A DNA stretch of 43,167 nt from UBA9715 sp003452695 (lineage in GTDB: Bacteria > Actinomycetota > Coriobacteriia > Coriobacteriales > Eggerthellaceae), in the NCBI GenBank assembly GCA_946625225.1, contig CAMOTA010000011.1:1-43167 (forward strand), given 5' to 3'. A program made the translations under genes and the position numbers. The notes below the pieces were generated by a model. It had not been told where the DNA came from and ran no database searches. It saw only the letters and a list, made by a program, of their open reading frames with translations. The first letter of the stretch is position 1, and every line of letters begins with the position of its first letter. This document shows, in pieces, positions 24,707-34,300 of the stretch.

Positions 24707-25576
24707 CTAGCATCCCTTCAGCAGCTCGACGACCTTCCGGTACGGGGCAACCAAAGCCTCGCCCAGCTTATAGGCCCTCGAATTCAGAATGTTATAGGCA
24801 AAATACCACTGCATCGATTCCACGAGCCATGCCTTCAGCTGTTCCAAACCGTTTTGATGCGCGATGACGAGCAGCTCGACGATGGACTCTTTGGCATCTT
24901 CGAACGCCTGGTCGGTCAGCTTCGCGGGCTTGTAGTTTATCCGATAGCAATACACGGGCTCGGGTATGGCATAGAAACGGCCGGCCGCCAACATGGCCTT
25001 CACAAAGAACAGCGGGTCCTCGTAGCAAGTGAGCGCTGGGAAACGAATGTTGTTGTCGCGTAGCAGGCTGGTTTTGTAAATGAAGCGCGTGTATCCCAGA
25101 TCGCCTTGCCAATCCCGGTAGTCGATGAAGCCCTCCCCGGCAAAATGGTACAGCGACAAATGCCCGGCATCGCGATAATCGGTACGAAGGGCTCCCGTCG
25201 TCGAATCGTATTCGGCCATCTGCCCACCTGCGATGAGGGCCCCGTGTTCGACCGCGGCCCGGTACAGGCGCTCCACCGTCGTATCAGACGGATACCAATC
25301 ATCGGCATCCATGAACAGCACGTATTCGCTGCGCGCAGCGTCCAGGCCATGGTTGCGCGCCGCAGACGCGCCCTCGTTGCGCTGCAGGGACACGACGACG
25401 AAACGATCGTCCCCCTCGGCAAAAGCACGGCAAATGGCCAAGCTGTCGTCGGTGGACGCATCGTCTATGCAGATAATTTCAATATCGCGCAACGTCTGGC
25501 GCTCGATGCTGGCCAGGCATTCGGCAACATAGCGACCCGTATCGTGAACGGGAACAATGATGGACACAAGCGGCAT
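24707..25576 (-). CDS. GT2 family glycosyltransferase
   Basis: A 289-residue GT-A enzyme. ATG 25576 (MPLVSIIVPVHDTG) is preceded by GGAGG at 6 nt; two earlier in-frame ATGs are less well placed. Motifs: EIICIDDASTDDS (about 33-45), NEGASAARNHGLDAA, and the metal-binding DADD (90-93) in LFMDADDWYP. The later CYEDPLFFVKA holds the ED acidic pair used by this group. The overall type is that of capsule/teichoic acid GT2 enzymes; the sugar transferred cannot be told. It lies between wzt and the GlfT1-like gene in one run. Confidence 0.88.
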   Translation of the reverse strand: MPLVSIIVPVHDTGRYVAECLASIERQTLRDIEIICIDDASTDDSLAICRAFAEGDDRFVVVSLQRNEGASAARNHGLDAARSEYVLFMDADDWYPSDTTVERLYRAAVEHGALIAGGQMAEYDSTTGALRTDYRDAGHLSLYHFAGEGFIDYRDWQGDLGYTRFIYKTSLLRDNNIRFPALTCYEDPLFFVKAMLAAGRFYAIPEPVYCYRINYKPAKLTDQAFEDAKESIVELLVIAHQNGLEQLKAWLVESMQWYFAYNILNSRAYKLGEALVAPYRKVVELLKGC

Positions 25577-25618
25577 GCGCACCTCCATCTCGCGCAATCG
25601 ACCCTCGGGCAATTCGGG

Positions 25619-26353
25619 CTACATGTTGCGATAGGCTTCGCAGACCTCGTTCACGTCGCCGATCATGCGCATATGGCCCTTCTCTATCCATACGGCCCTG
25701 TCGCAAACGCGCTCGACTTGGTCGATGCTATGCGAAACGAACAGCAGCGTCGTTCCGAACTCGTCCACGAGCTCGTTGATGCGCGCCTCGCATTTTTCCT
25801 GGAACAGGAAATCGCCGACCGAAAGTGCCTCGTCAACGACGAGGATATCGGGCACCGTGGCCGTGGCCACCGAAAACGCCACACGCGCGACCATGCCCGA
25901 CGAATAGTTCTTCATGGGCATATCCAAAAATTCGTGCACTCCCGCGAAATCGACGATGCTGTCGAAACGCTCGTCGATGAAATCCTTGTCGTACCCGAGC
26001 AACGCGCCGTTCAGATAGATGTTCTCGCGCGCCGTAAGATCCAAGTCGAAACCGGCGCCGAGCTCGATGAGCGGGGCTATCGTGCCGCCAATGGCCACGC
26101 GTCCTTTCGAGGGCTCCAACACGCCAGCGATAATTTTCAACAGCGTCGATTTGCCAGAGCCGTTTGTGCCCACGATGCCGTAGCGGTCTCCGCGGTTAAC
26201 GACAAAGTCGATATCCTTCAGCGCCTCGAATGCCTTGAAGTGCAGCTGGCGTTTGGCAATGGCTATGAAGTATTCCTTTATATTGTTCAACTGCTCGGAA
26301 GCGATGTTGAACACCATGGTGACGTGGTTTATGACGATGATCGGTTCGCTCAT
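25619..26353 (-). CDS. wzt: Polysaccharide ABC exporter ATPase (Wzt/TagH type, no carbohydrate-binding domain)
   Basis: A 244-residue ABC ATPase that powers export of lipid-linked glycan. The N-terminus (FNIASEQLNNIKEYFIAIAKRQL) and gate-helix region are typical of Wzt/TagH. Walker A is GTNGSGKST (62-70), the signature YSSGMVARV (150-158), Walker B ILVVDEA (170-176), and the switch histidine is in FVSHSIDQ. It lacks the C-terminal carbohydrate-binding extension of E. coli O9a Wzt (about 430 residues), so export is probably not coupled to recognition of a terminal cap. It lies 7 nt downstream of the permease gene. Confidence 0.94.
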   Translation of the reverse strand: MSEPIIVINHVTMVFNIASEQLNNIKEYFIAIAKRQLHFKAFEALKDIDFVVNRGDRYGIVGTNGSGKSTLLKIIAGVLEPSKGRVAIGGTIAPLIELGAGFDLDLTARENIYLNGALLGYDKDFIDERFDSIVDFAGVHEFLDMPMKNYSSGMVARVAFSVATATVPDILVVDEALSVGDFLFQEKCEARINELVDEFGTTLLFVSHSIDQVERVCDRAVWIEKGHMRMIGDVNEVCEAYRNM

Positions 26354-26360
26354 GGTTGCC

Positions 26361-27224
26361 CTACACGTAAAGGATGAACTTGCTCTGCAGCTTGCGGAAC
26401 ACCAAGAAGCCCACGAGGAACGTGACCAGCGCCATGCCCAGGCAGAGAAGGCTTTCCACGCCGCCGGGGTTCGTGTTCCACATCATGATGCTGCGGAAGT
26501 AGGTTACGTAGTGATACATAGGGTTGAACCACATGGCCTGCTGAACGACATCCGGCAACACTTCCACGGGATAGAACAGCGGCGTAAAATACATCCAGGC
26601 TGTCATGAGCACGCCCCACAGATGCATCATGTCGCGGAAGAACACGGCCAGAGCCGAGATGAGCAACCCGAGGCCCATGGCGAAGATCGTCGTGACGACG
26701 ACGATGAACGGCAAGGCCCAGATGGCATGGATAGAGGGCACCACGCGGAAAACGGCCATCACTACTGCTGCAGCTATGAGGGAAATGGCGAAGTTCACCA
26801 ATTCGAACGACACTTTTTCCAGGGGGAAAATCATCTTGCTTATGCGAATCTTCTTTATGAGCGACTGGGCGGCGATAACCGACTCCAAGGCCCCGGTCGT
26901 GCCCCTGTTCATAAAATCGAACAATATGTTTCCCAAGATAAGGTAGAGCGGGAAGTTTTCAATCTGGAATTTAAAGGCGTAGGTGAAAACAATGGCCAAG
27001 ATAACCATCATCAGCAACGGATTGAGCACGCTCCACAGCACGCCGAGCACGCTGCGACGGTACTTCAACTTGAAATCCTTCGACACGAGCGACTTCAGCA
27101 CGAACCAGTTGTGCTTGATTTCGTTGCCCGATCGATTCTGCGTAACCTGCTTGTAGGCCGCATCGGTATCCACGGCGACATAGGCGCTCGAAACAACCGT
27201 GGTGTATTGCGTTTCTTCTGACAT
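26361..27224 (-). CDS. wzm: Polysaccharide ABC exporter permease (Wzm/TagG type)
   Basis: A 287-residue ABC-2 permease. A soluble N-terminus of about 45 residues leads to the amphipathic segment KDFKLKYRRSVLGVLWSVLNP, the family hallmark. Six hydrophobic segments follow. With Wzt it would flip the undecaprenyl-linked chain across the membrane; no Wzx/Wzy pair is present. First gene of the minus-strand run wzm-wzt-GT2-GlfT1-GlfT2. There is no Shine-Dalgarno sequence before the ATG, and the -10 box lies only 8 nt upstream (see promoter entry). Confidence 0.94.
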   Translation of the reverse strand: MSEETQYTTVVSSAYVAVDTDAAYKQVTQNRSGNEIKHNWFVLKSLVSKDFKLKYRRSVLGVLWSVLNPLLMMVILAIVFTYAFKFQIENFPLYLILGNILFDFMNRGTTGALESVIAAQSLIKKIRISKMIFPLEKVSFELVNFAISLIAAAVVMAVFRVVPSIHAIWALPFIVVVTTIFAMGLGLLISALAVFFRDMMHLWGVLMTAWMYFTPLFYPVEVLPDVVQQAMWFNPMYHYVTYFRSIMMWNTNPGGVESLLCLGMALVTFLVGFLVFRKLQSKFILYV

Positions 27225-27232
27225 AACGCCAT

Positions 27233-27238
27233 ATTATA
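27233..27238 (-). promoter_or_regulatory. TATAAT -10 box 8 nt before the wzm ATG
   Basis: A perfect TATAAT lies on the minus strand with 8 nt between it and the ATG at 27224. Transcription would begin within a few nt of the start codon, so the wzm mRNA looks leaderless. This agrees with the missing ribosome-binding site and with the frequent leaderless mRNAs of Actinobacteria. A weak -35-like TTGCCC sits 19 nt upstream. On the plus strand TTGAAC (27240-27245) and TATACG (27265-27270) might serve the divergent GT gene. Confidence 0.55.
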
Positions 27239-27301
27239 CTTGAACAGGAAATCCAACGGGCAACTATACGAAAGATGCAGAAGCATCGGCGGAGTACGGG
27301 T

Positions 27302-29419
27302 ATGAGTCCTTTTGTAGCAAATGTGTTGACGGTCGTGCGCGAACGTTTTGGGAGGGCGCGACAGAACACGCGCCCGTATATCGAGATTACGGGAGTGCAT
27401 GCTGGAAGCGGTTCGTCCGCCGTGATGCGCATAGCGATATCGCAGCCCCTTGCCGACGACGCGCCCATCCTCGAGCCCCATTGCACAACGGGCCCGAGAA
27501 CTGGCCAATGCAGGGTCATCCACCTTCACGGGATGGAACTGCTGCATCGCGGCTGGCGCCAGCGAATCGACGATTATTCCGTTGTGCTAAGCCGCGGGCC
27601 CGCAGACCTGACTATATCGCTCGTGGACGGCGAATCGGGCAGCACGGTGCTTAGGCAAGAATTCCCGGCACGACAAATAGATGCGCTGCTGCGCGAATTC
27701 CGCGCACAGTCGTGCAATGCCTACGACGACACGAATTACGCCGATTGGGCAAAGCGGCGCAATGCAACGCGCGCCATCGCCCAAGCCGAACAGGACGATA
27801 CCTCGGATTCTCTGTTCAGCCTGGTCGTTCCCGTCGAAAGCGCAATAGGAGACCCGTTCTTCGACACGCTGGCTTCCATCGCGCAGCAACGCGGATGCCG
27901 TTGGGAGGCCATCGTCGCAGCATCCGAGGACGTGTACGACGAAGCGGCGGCCTTGGTGGCATCGCTTGGCGATGCGCGGGTGCGCATGGCAGGCTCCACA
28001 GCGCCGGCGCATCGCGCCCATATAATCGAAACAGGCCTGCGTGCAGCAGACGGCGATTTCGCTGCGGTCGTCATGCCCGGCGACACTCTGGACGCCCAGT
28101 GCCTGCTGCATATCAGCCAGTTTGCCGCAACGGGCAACTACGACTTCATATATTGTGACGAAGATTCCTGGGATGCCACGCGCAGGCGCGTGGAGCGACC
28201 CTTGTTCAAGCCAGACTGGAACCGAGATTTCCTGTATGCGCGCAATTACATCGGATCGTTCGCGTTCGCAAGCGCGGCATTGCTGCGCACGCTTGCACCA
28301 GGCTTCCTTTCAATCGACGACGCCTGGGATTACGAGCTGGCCTTGCGCGTCTCGGAAGAAGCGCACTCGATTGGGCACGTGCCCGAAGTGCTGTACCATC
28401 GCCGCGCGAAGGCCTCGAAAGCGCAGGTTCACGATGCGAATTGCGGGTCTCTCGACGCCCTCCGGGAACACTTTGCGCGGCGCGGATTGGCTGCCAAGGT
28501 AGAGCAGGACGACTTCGGCCTGTTCCACACGTGCTTCGAACCAGGCGACGACCATCCGCTCGTGAGCATCATTATCCCCAACAAGGACCATATCGGCTAC
28601 CTTGCTCCCTGCCTGGATTCCATCGGGGAAAACGCAGGATACGATCGCTACGAAATCGTAATCGTCGAGAACAACAGCACCGATCTGAAAACGTTTGCGT
28701 TCTACGAGCACGCCACAACTCGCGACAAGCGGATTCGCGTCGTCTTTTTCGAAGGAGAGTTCAACTATTCGAAGGTTGTGAACTTCGGCGCCGGGCATGC
28801 CCGCGGAAACTTGCTGCTGCTCCTGAACAACGACACGCGGGCAATCACCCCCGGCTTCCTCCGCAAGATGGCCGGCTATTTCACGCGGCCCGAAGTGGGC
28901 GTGGTCGGGCCTCGATTGCTATATGAAGATGGATTAGTGCAGCATGCAGGCCTCTTCCTGTATGGCGACGGACGTCTGGGCTTCGCAAACCAGAATCTCC
29001 CCGCAGATGGATTCGGCTATTTGGGCAACTTGGCGGGCGCCTGGGACTGCCCTGCCGTTCTTGGCGCATGCCAGATGGTGCGCACAGCCACGTTCTGGCA
29101 GGCGGAGGGCTACTGCGAAGACCTTGCAATAACCTGCAATGACCTGGATTTCTGTTGGCGTGTAAGGGAGATGGGGCTCGAAGTGGCGTACACGCCAGAC
29201 GTGCAGTTCGTGCATAACGAGTACGGTTCGCGAGGAAGCGACTTGGCCGACGAGGGCAGGAAAGCCCAATCGATTCGCGAAGGCGAACTACTCCGAAAAC
29301 GCTGGCCGTTCCTCTTCGACCGAGGCGACTGCTTCATCAACCCCAACTTGGACCAGTCCAGCCCGTATTTCAGACTGGACCATGCCGATGCAGAGGAGAT
29401 GCGCAACCGTGCCCAATAA
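27302..29419 (+). CDS. Two-domain GT2 glycosyltransferase, N-terminal unit degenerate
   Basis: A 705-residue protein; ATG 27302 has GGAG 7 nt upstream (ATG 27275 is the alternative). An N-terminal region of about 170 residues looks beta-rich and is not recognised. A first GT-A-like unit spans about 170-400 (LFSLVVPVESAIG), but its DxD site reads VMPGDTL (about 257-263) rather than DHDD/DADD. A second, complete-looking GT2 unit spans about 420-690, with VSIIIPNKDH, IVIVENNSTD and LLLLNNDTRAI (about 505-515), and CNDLDFCWR as the distal acidic motif. The arrangement resembles multi-domain rhamnan/O-antigen transferases. It is divergent from wzm and overlaps the next GT gene. Confidence 0.85.
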   Translation: MSPFVANVLTVVRERFGRARQNTRPYIEITGVHAGSGSSAVMRIAISQPLADDAPILEPHCTTGPRTGQCRVIHLHGMELLHRGWRQRIDDYSVVLSRGPADLTISLVDGESGSTVLRQEFPARQIDALLREFRAQSCNAYDDTNYADWAKRRNATRAIAQAEQDDTSDSLFSLVVPVESAIGDPFFDTLASIAQQRGCRWEAIVAASEDVYDEAAALVASLGDARVRMAGSTAPAHRAHIIETGLRAADGDFAAVVMPGDTLDAQCLLHISQFAATGNYDFIYCDEDSWDATRRRVERPLFKPDWNRDFLYARNYIGSFAFASAALLRTLAPGFLSIDDAWDYELALRVSEEAHSIGHVPEVLYHRRAKASKAQVHDANCGSLDALREHFARRGLAAKVEQDDFGLFHTCFEPGDDHPLVSIIIPNKDHIGYLAPCLDSIGENAGYDRYEIVIVENNSTDLKTFAFYEHATTRDKRIRVVFFEGEFNYSKVVNFGAGHARGNLLLLLNNDTRAITPGFLRKMAGYFTRPEVGVVGPRLLYEDGLVQHAGLFLYGDGRLGFANQNLPADGFGYLGNLAGAWDCPAVLGACQMVRTATFWQAEGYCEDLAITCNDLDFCWRVREMGLEVAYTPDVQFVHNEYGSRGSDLADEGRKAQSIREGELLRKRWPFLFDRGDCFINPNLDQSSPYFRLDHADAEEMRNRAQ

Positions 29420-31310
29420 GCAAATCATCGACGTGCAGCCGCAAAGCGTTGTCGTGCCCTGGGAAGATGGCCCACGAGTCTTCTTCACCTGCGACGTATC
29501 GCCGGAATGCGCCAACGAACCATCGTTTTGGGCCACCTGCGGCCAGAGAAGACGATTCCCCGTACCGGCACACGTGGTCGCACGGTCGTCGGACACACCG
29601 CGGCGATACAGGGTGGCCGTCGACCTCCCCCGCGATTACTGTGCCTGCACGCTGCATGCGCAGAGCCGCACCAATCGCTGGTACAGCTTCAAATCCTGTC
29701 GGGTTGACGAACCGCTCTTTCGAACACTGGCAGCACGCACGACCGATGCCATCAGCGATGAGGGCTATCATGCCTGGTTCGAAAAGCACCGAACAAATCG
29801 ACAAGAGCTCTTCTACCAGCAAACACATGTCGGCATCGACGGATTCGACAGTCTCATCAGCGTAATCGTGCCCGTTTTCCGCACGCCCGAGCGATACCTC
29901 AAACGGGCTATCGCCTCCATCTTGGAACAAACCTATTCGAATTTGGAATTGATAGTCGTTAACGCGAGCGGCACATGCGACGAAGTGGACAGGGCGATTT
30001 CGACCTTCGACGATCCGCGCCTCAGAATTATCGCCGTGCAAAACCGCTCGATCCCCGAAAACACCAACGAGGGCATTCGCGTTGCACGAGGCGACTACCT
30101 TGCATTCGTGGACCACGACGATTTCATCGAGCCCGATGCTCTCTACCGATACGCCAAGGTCATTGCCCAGCATCCCAAATGCGACCTGCTTTTCTGCGAC
30201 GAGGACCTCTGGGATGGAGACCGCTACTTTGGCGCGCGTTTCAAACCAGGATGGAACCCCGACTTTCTCCTTACCCAAAACTACGCCTGCCATATGCTTA
30301 TGGTAAGCAGATGGGCGCTCGATCGCGTGGAGCTATCCCCTGCGCGCATGAACGGGGCGCAGGATTACGACCTCACGTTAAAGGTGTCGGAGGTGGCGCG
30401 CGAAGTGCGTCACGTCCCCGGCATCCTGTATCACTGGCGCGTGCACCCAAACTCGACGGCAACGAACAGCGACAGCAAGCCCTATGCAGATACGGCGGGC
30501 ATGCTGGCAATCGAAGAGCACCTTTCGCGCATGGGAATCGATGCCAGGGTGCTGCATGGCAACAACGCGTTCACCTATCGGCTGAAGTACCCCGCCGCAC
30601 ATGAGAACACTGCAGTCGTCATTCCGTTTGGCGCGGACGCCATGCAGCCCGCGACCGATTGGGAAAAGCGCCTTCCGAAGGATGTGGAGGTCATTCGCTG
30701 CCGCTGGGACGACATCAATACGGCTATCGCCAGTTCGACGCGCGATTACATTGCGGTCTTCGGATCGGGGGCAGTTCCCGCGAACAACGCCGACCTCGGC
30801 GATCTGATAGGGCCCCTGAATCATCCGGGAGTGAGATGCAGCACCGCCCTCGTGCTCGATTCGTCCTGCAACGTCCTTTCATCGGGCTTGGCGGTAGACG
30901 ATAACGGCATATGGCATCATTGCTTTGCCGGAGTGAAATCCTCGAGCGACGGGTACATGCGCATGCTCGGCTTTGCACGCGACATCCTTGCCGCACCCCT
31001 GTACTGCCTAGCTTTTCGCAAAGATGCCTTCGTGGAAGCTGCAGGATTCGATCTTTCCCTTCGGCCCGACTGGGCTTCCATAGACTTCTGCCTGAAGCTC
31101 CATTCGAAAGACGCGCGGATTCGGCTCACGCCGGATTTCGCCGTCATCGCGCCGGGAATACTTTCGGATTTAGCCGACGAGCCTTATCGCAGCACCATGG
31201 CAAAACGATATCCTCTTGCAAATTTGGCCGCCCCGCTTCAGAACCCGCACCTGGATAGCTCAAGCGGACATTTCACGTTGCCTGCCACCGATCCCAGGAA
31301 GGGTTCGTAG
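29409..31310 (+). CDS. Two-domain GT2 glycosyltransferase, C-terminal unit degenerate
   Basis: A 633-residue protein. GTG 29409 is preceded by GAGGAG (29393-29398), 10 nt upstream, and overlaps the previous stop by 11 nt; ATG 29382 has no such site. The N-terminal 140 residues are beta-rich and unassigned. The GT-A unit at about 148-400 is canonical (ISVIVPVFRTPERYLKRAI, NEGIRVARGDYLAFVDHDDF with DHDD at 235-238, LYHWRVHPNSTA). A second GT-A-like unit (about 405-610) has no DxD (AVFGSGAVP at the expected place) and is probably structural or regulatory. It thus mirrors the upstream gene, in which the first unit is the degenerate one. Likely donors are dTDP-rhamnose or UDP-Galf (inference). Confidence 0.83.
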   Translation: MPNKQIIDVQPQSVVVPWEDGPRVFFTCDVSPECANEPSFWATCGQRRRFPVPAHVVARSSDTPRRYRVAVDLPRDYCACTLHAQSRTNRWYSFKSCRVDEPLFRTLAARTTDAISDEGYHAWFEKHRTNRQELFYQQTHVGIDGFDSLISVIVPVFRTPERYLKRAIASILEQTYSNLELIVVNASGTCDEVDRAISTFDDPRLRIIAVQNRSIPENTNEGIRVARGDYLAFVDHDDFIEPDALYRYAKVIAQHPKCDLLFCDEDLWDGDRYFGARFKPGWNPDFLLTQNYACHMLMVSRWALDRVELSPARMNGAQDYDLTLKVSEVAREVRHVPGILYHWRVHPNSTATNSDSKPYADTAGMLAIEEHLSRMGIDARVLHGNNAFTYRLKYPAAHENTAVVIPFGADAMQPATDWEKRLPKDVEVIRCRWDDINTAIASSTRDYIAVFGSGAVPANNADLGDLIGPLNHPGVRCSTALVLDSSCNVLSSGLAVDDNGIWHHCFAGVKSSSDGYMRMLGFARDILAAPLYCLAFRKDAFVEAAGFDLSLRPDWASIDFCLKLHSKDARIRLTPDFAVIAPGILSDLADEPYRSTMAKRYPLANLAAPLQNPHLDSSSGHFTLPATDPRKGS

Positions 31311-31357
31311 CGGATCCCGCACTTCGGAGCTTGCCATAGCACGGGACCCGTTACCCG

Positions 31358-34300
31358 CTAATCCGCGTAGAGCGCAAGTACCTGCCGCTCAAGAACCGCC
31401 CAATCGCGTGATTGAGCGGTTTCCAAACCGTTTCGCTCGAGCCGTTCGCGCAATTCAGGACTCTCGCATATCAGCTCGATGCTCGCGATGGCCGACGCCC
31501 GATCGCCCGATTCGAACAATAGGCAATTCGATCCATGCACGAGGTATTCGGCATTGCCGTTGTTGGGTATGGCCACAACGAAACCTCCCGTGGCCATCAT
31601 TTCCAATGGGGGATACGAAAAACTTTCGAGCAAGCTCGTCTTAAGCAGGATATCGCACGAGGCATATACATCCCCGACTTCGTCGTGAGGCACACTGTGC
31701 AGGAAGCGATCTACGCGATATTGCGACTTAGGTTTTGCATTATAGGACATGAACCAAATTTCGAAACGCCCTGGGTCGAGCGCGTTCGTTATTTCGAACG
31801 CCTCGTCGACGTTCTTGTAATAGGAAGCGGGATCGCCTTCGACGAGGATTCTCACCTTGCGCCCCGATTCGAACGCGCGCTTCTTGCGGGGGAACTTACA
31901 CGCATCGATACCGTTCGGAGCATACCTGACAATACGCCCAAAACCGTTTTCGAGCCACCCTTTGCACCATTGGGAAATAGTCAGGTAATCCACGTCATCG
32001 CGTGTATACGTAGCATTGGCCGACATGCGCTGATAGAGCGGCGGCTCGTAAAAATCCCGCTCGAAGCCTTGCACCAGGTACTGCCGTTTCTTGACCGACG
32101 GGCATCTATCCAGTTGATCGAGCGTCGACCACATGGTGGCGACCATGTGGTCGACCGACCCCATAAGCAGTTCGTGCAAACGCTTGTTTCGGCCGCTCAC
32201 TGCACGAACGACGGGGATCAACCTATCGTCGACCTCCACGAACGGCTCGCAGTATTGCCGCGCCGCACCGCTATCGACAATCGTCACGTCGTATCCGGCG
32301 CCCTGAAGTATCGCGCAGTGCTTCAAAGCCACCAAAATCCCGCCACTGATTTCCAAGTCGGGGAGGACCATAAAGATATTGTGGTTGAATTGGCCTTTCA
32401 GATACGTAGCCAGATGCTGCCCGGTATTCAGCGTGAAGCAATCGGCATGACATTTTGCATAGGCCGCTTCGCCGATTCGCTTCCGCTCGGCGGCATCGTC
32501 GATAAGGCGAAGGAGCGCGGCCTTCCATTCTTCGGGCGTATCGCACAGGACGCCCGTCTTGCCGTTTTCGATCATCTCCGCGAAAGCCCCGATATTGCTT
32601 GCAATGGTCGGCACCTTAACAAACGCCGCCTCAACCCATTTGTTCTCGGATTTCGCTGCGTTGAAAACCGTGTCCTCCAAGGGGGCGATGTTGATGTCTG
32701 CCTTCGCGATAACGTCTGGCAATCGCTCCCAGGGGCAGAAGTCGAACGAGCTGATGCGGTCTCGGTATGGTTCGAGTTCTCGGGGAATGTCCAGCAAGCC
32801 GGCAACGAGCAGACGCGCCTGGGGACGCTGTCCCAGAACATCGACGAGAACGGGCAATATCATAGCCACATCGTCGTTATGGGTTATGCTTCCGCTAAAG
32901 TAGCCGATAACCACGCTGTTCGCATCGCGCTTGGCCGCCTCCCTGCGCGCCCACCGTACATGGGCACGTTCATTGGGCGGTATATCCCCCTCCTCGAGAT
33001 ACGGCAGCACATCGCGTTCACGCACCGCCCGCTCAGAGTAGAACAGCATCTCGTCCGATGCGGTGTTTCGATTGATGAATACTTCGGGCACGATGGTGCG
33101 CAACTCGGCCGCCAACCTATCGGTCGTGGTTATAGCCCGGCCGCACTCGCGCAGCATGCGCCCCATGCGATCGACGCCATCGCTATATGCAACGTATTCT
33201 GCCGTGGACAGCGTTTTCACGTATTCAATCGTGTCGGTATACCTTCTATCGACAACCAAGTCGTCGATATCGAAATAGACGCACTTGTTCAACCGCTTCG
33301 CAAGGGCCACAAACTCCCCCATCTCGAAGGTGTACGGACAGCGGAAGATGATGAATGCCCGAGCGCATGTGACATCCGATTTTTTCAAATCCCAGGAATT
33401 GACGCACTTGACGGCAACGCCGCATGCGGTCAGCTGTTGAATCTGGTGGTCAACACGATAGCGAATAGGATGCGGCAGGCTTAAGTCGCATCCGTTAATG
33501 AACAGCACATCGAAAAATGTCGCTTCGTCGGGGTTTTGCGAGGTCCATTTAAACCTGTTAATTCGCTCGCGAACGTTTTCGGCAACAATATCTGCCGCAG
33601 AGGTAAATCCCTCGCGCTGCACCTTGGCCACGGTCAGGCGCGCAACCCTGTGCAACGTCGACTCGTGCTGGTCCTCGCTTCCATAAGCGGCGCCCATTCT
33701 TGCCGAGCGTCCAAGCGCCACGCTCGCACCGAACTGGTCATCCCAATCGTCAATGCGCACATGCGCGGCACAATCGCGCATCGCCGTGCTCGGCTCGATT
33801 GTTGCCGCCCGCACTTCATCGAATACCCGCTCGATATTGCTTCGAACTGCTTGGCCATGATAGGCCGCCACGGCGCGGTCCTCCAAAGACGCGCGGTCGC
33901 TTGGAGAAATCGGCGACTCGTAGTAACGGTTGAGGGCTTCCGCCCAATCCTGCGGCTGCGCGCATATCGCACCTTGGCCGAGCGTTTTCACGACGTCGCT
34001 ATAGCTAGGCGATGGCGAAGCACAAATGGGCGTGCCCACCGCAGCTGCCTCGAAGGCCTTCAATCCGCTTTTGCAACTGGTGAAGTCGTCGATGACGAGC
34101 GGCGCAAGCGAAACGTCAACGGCAGCTTGCAATTGTTGCAGCGTTACGTAATTAACTCGGGGTAGCAGGGTAATTGAGCCGTCTTTCCAGCGTTGAACCA
34201 GTTCGCTATCGAGCTTCAGTTCGCCGACGAGCACGAGTAATGCATCTTCATGGCAATCGATGAACGAAAGCAGCTGGCCCTTGATAAGCTCGAAATCGGC

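Noticed and set aside
31311..31357. Bidirectional terminator between the convergent GT genes
   Set aside because: The gap has similar-looking G/C blocks, but on inspection they are not inverted repeats.
31535..33484. Plus-strand open frame of about 649 codons opposite the giant GT gene
   Set aside because: Antisense shadow; the minus-strand frame carries clear GT motifs.
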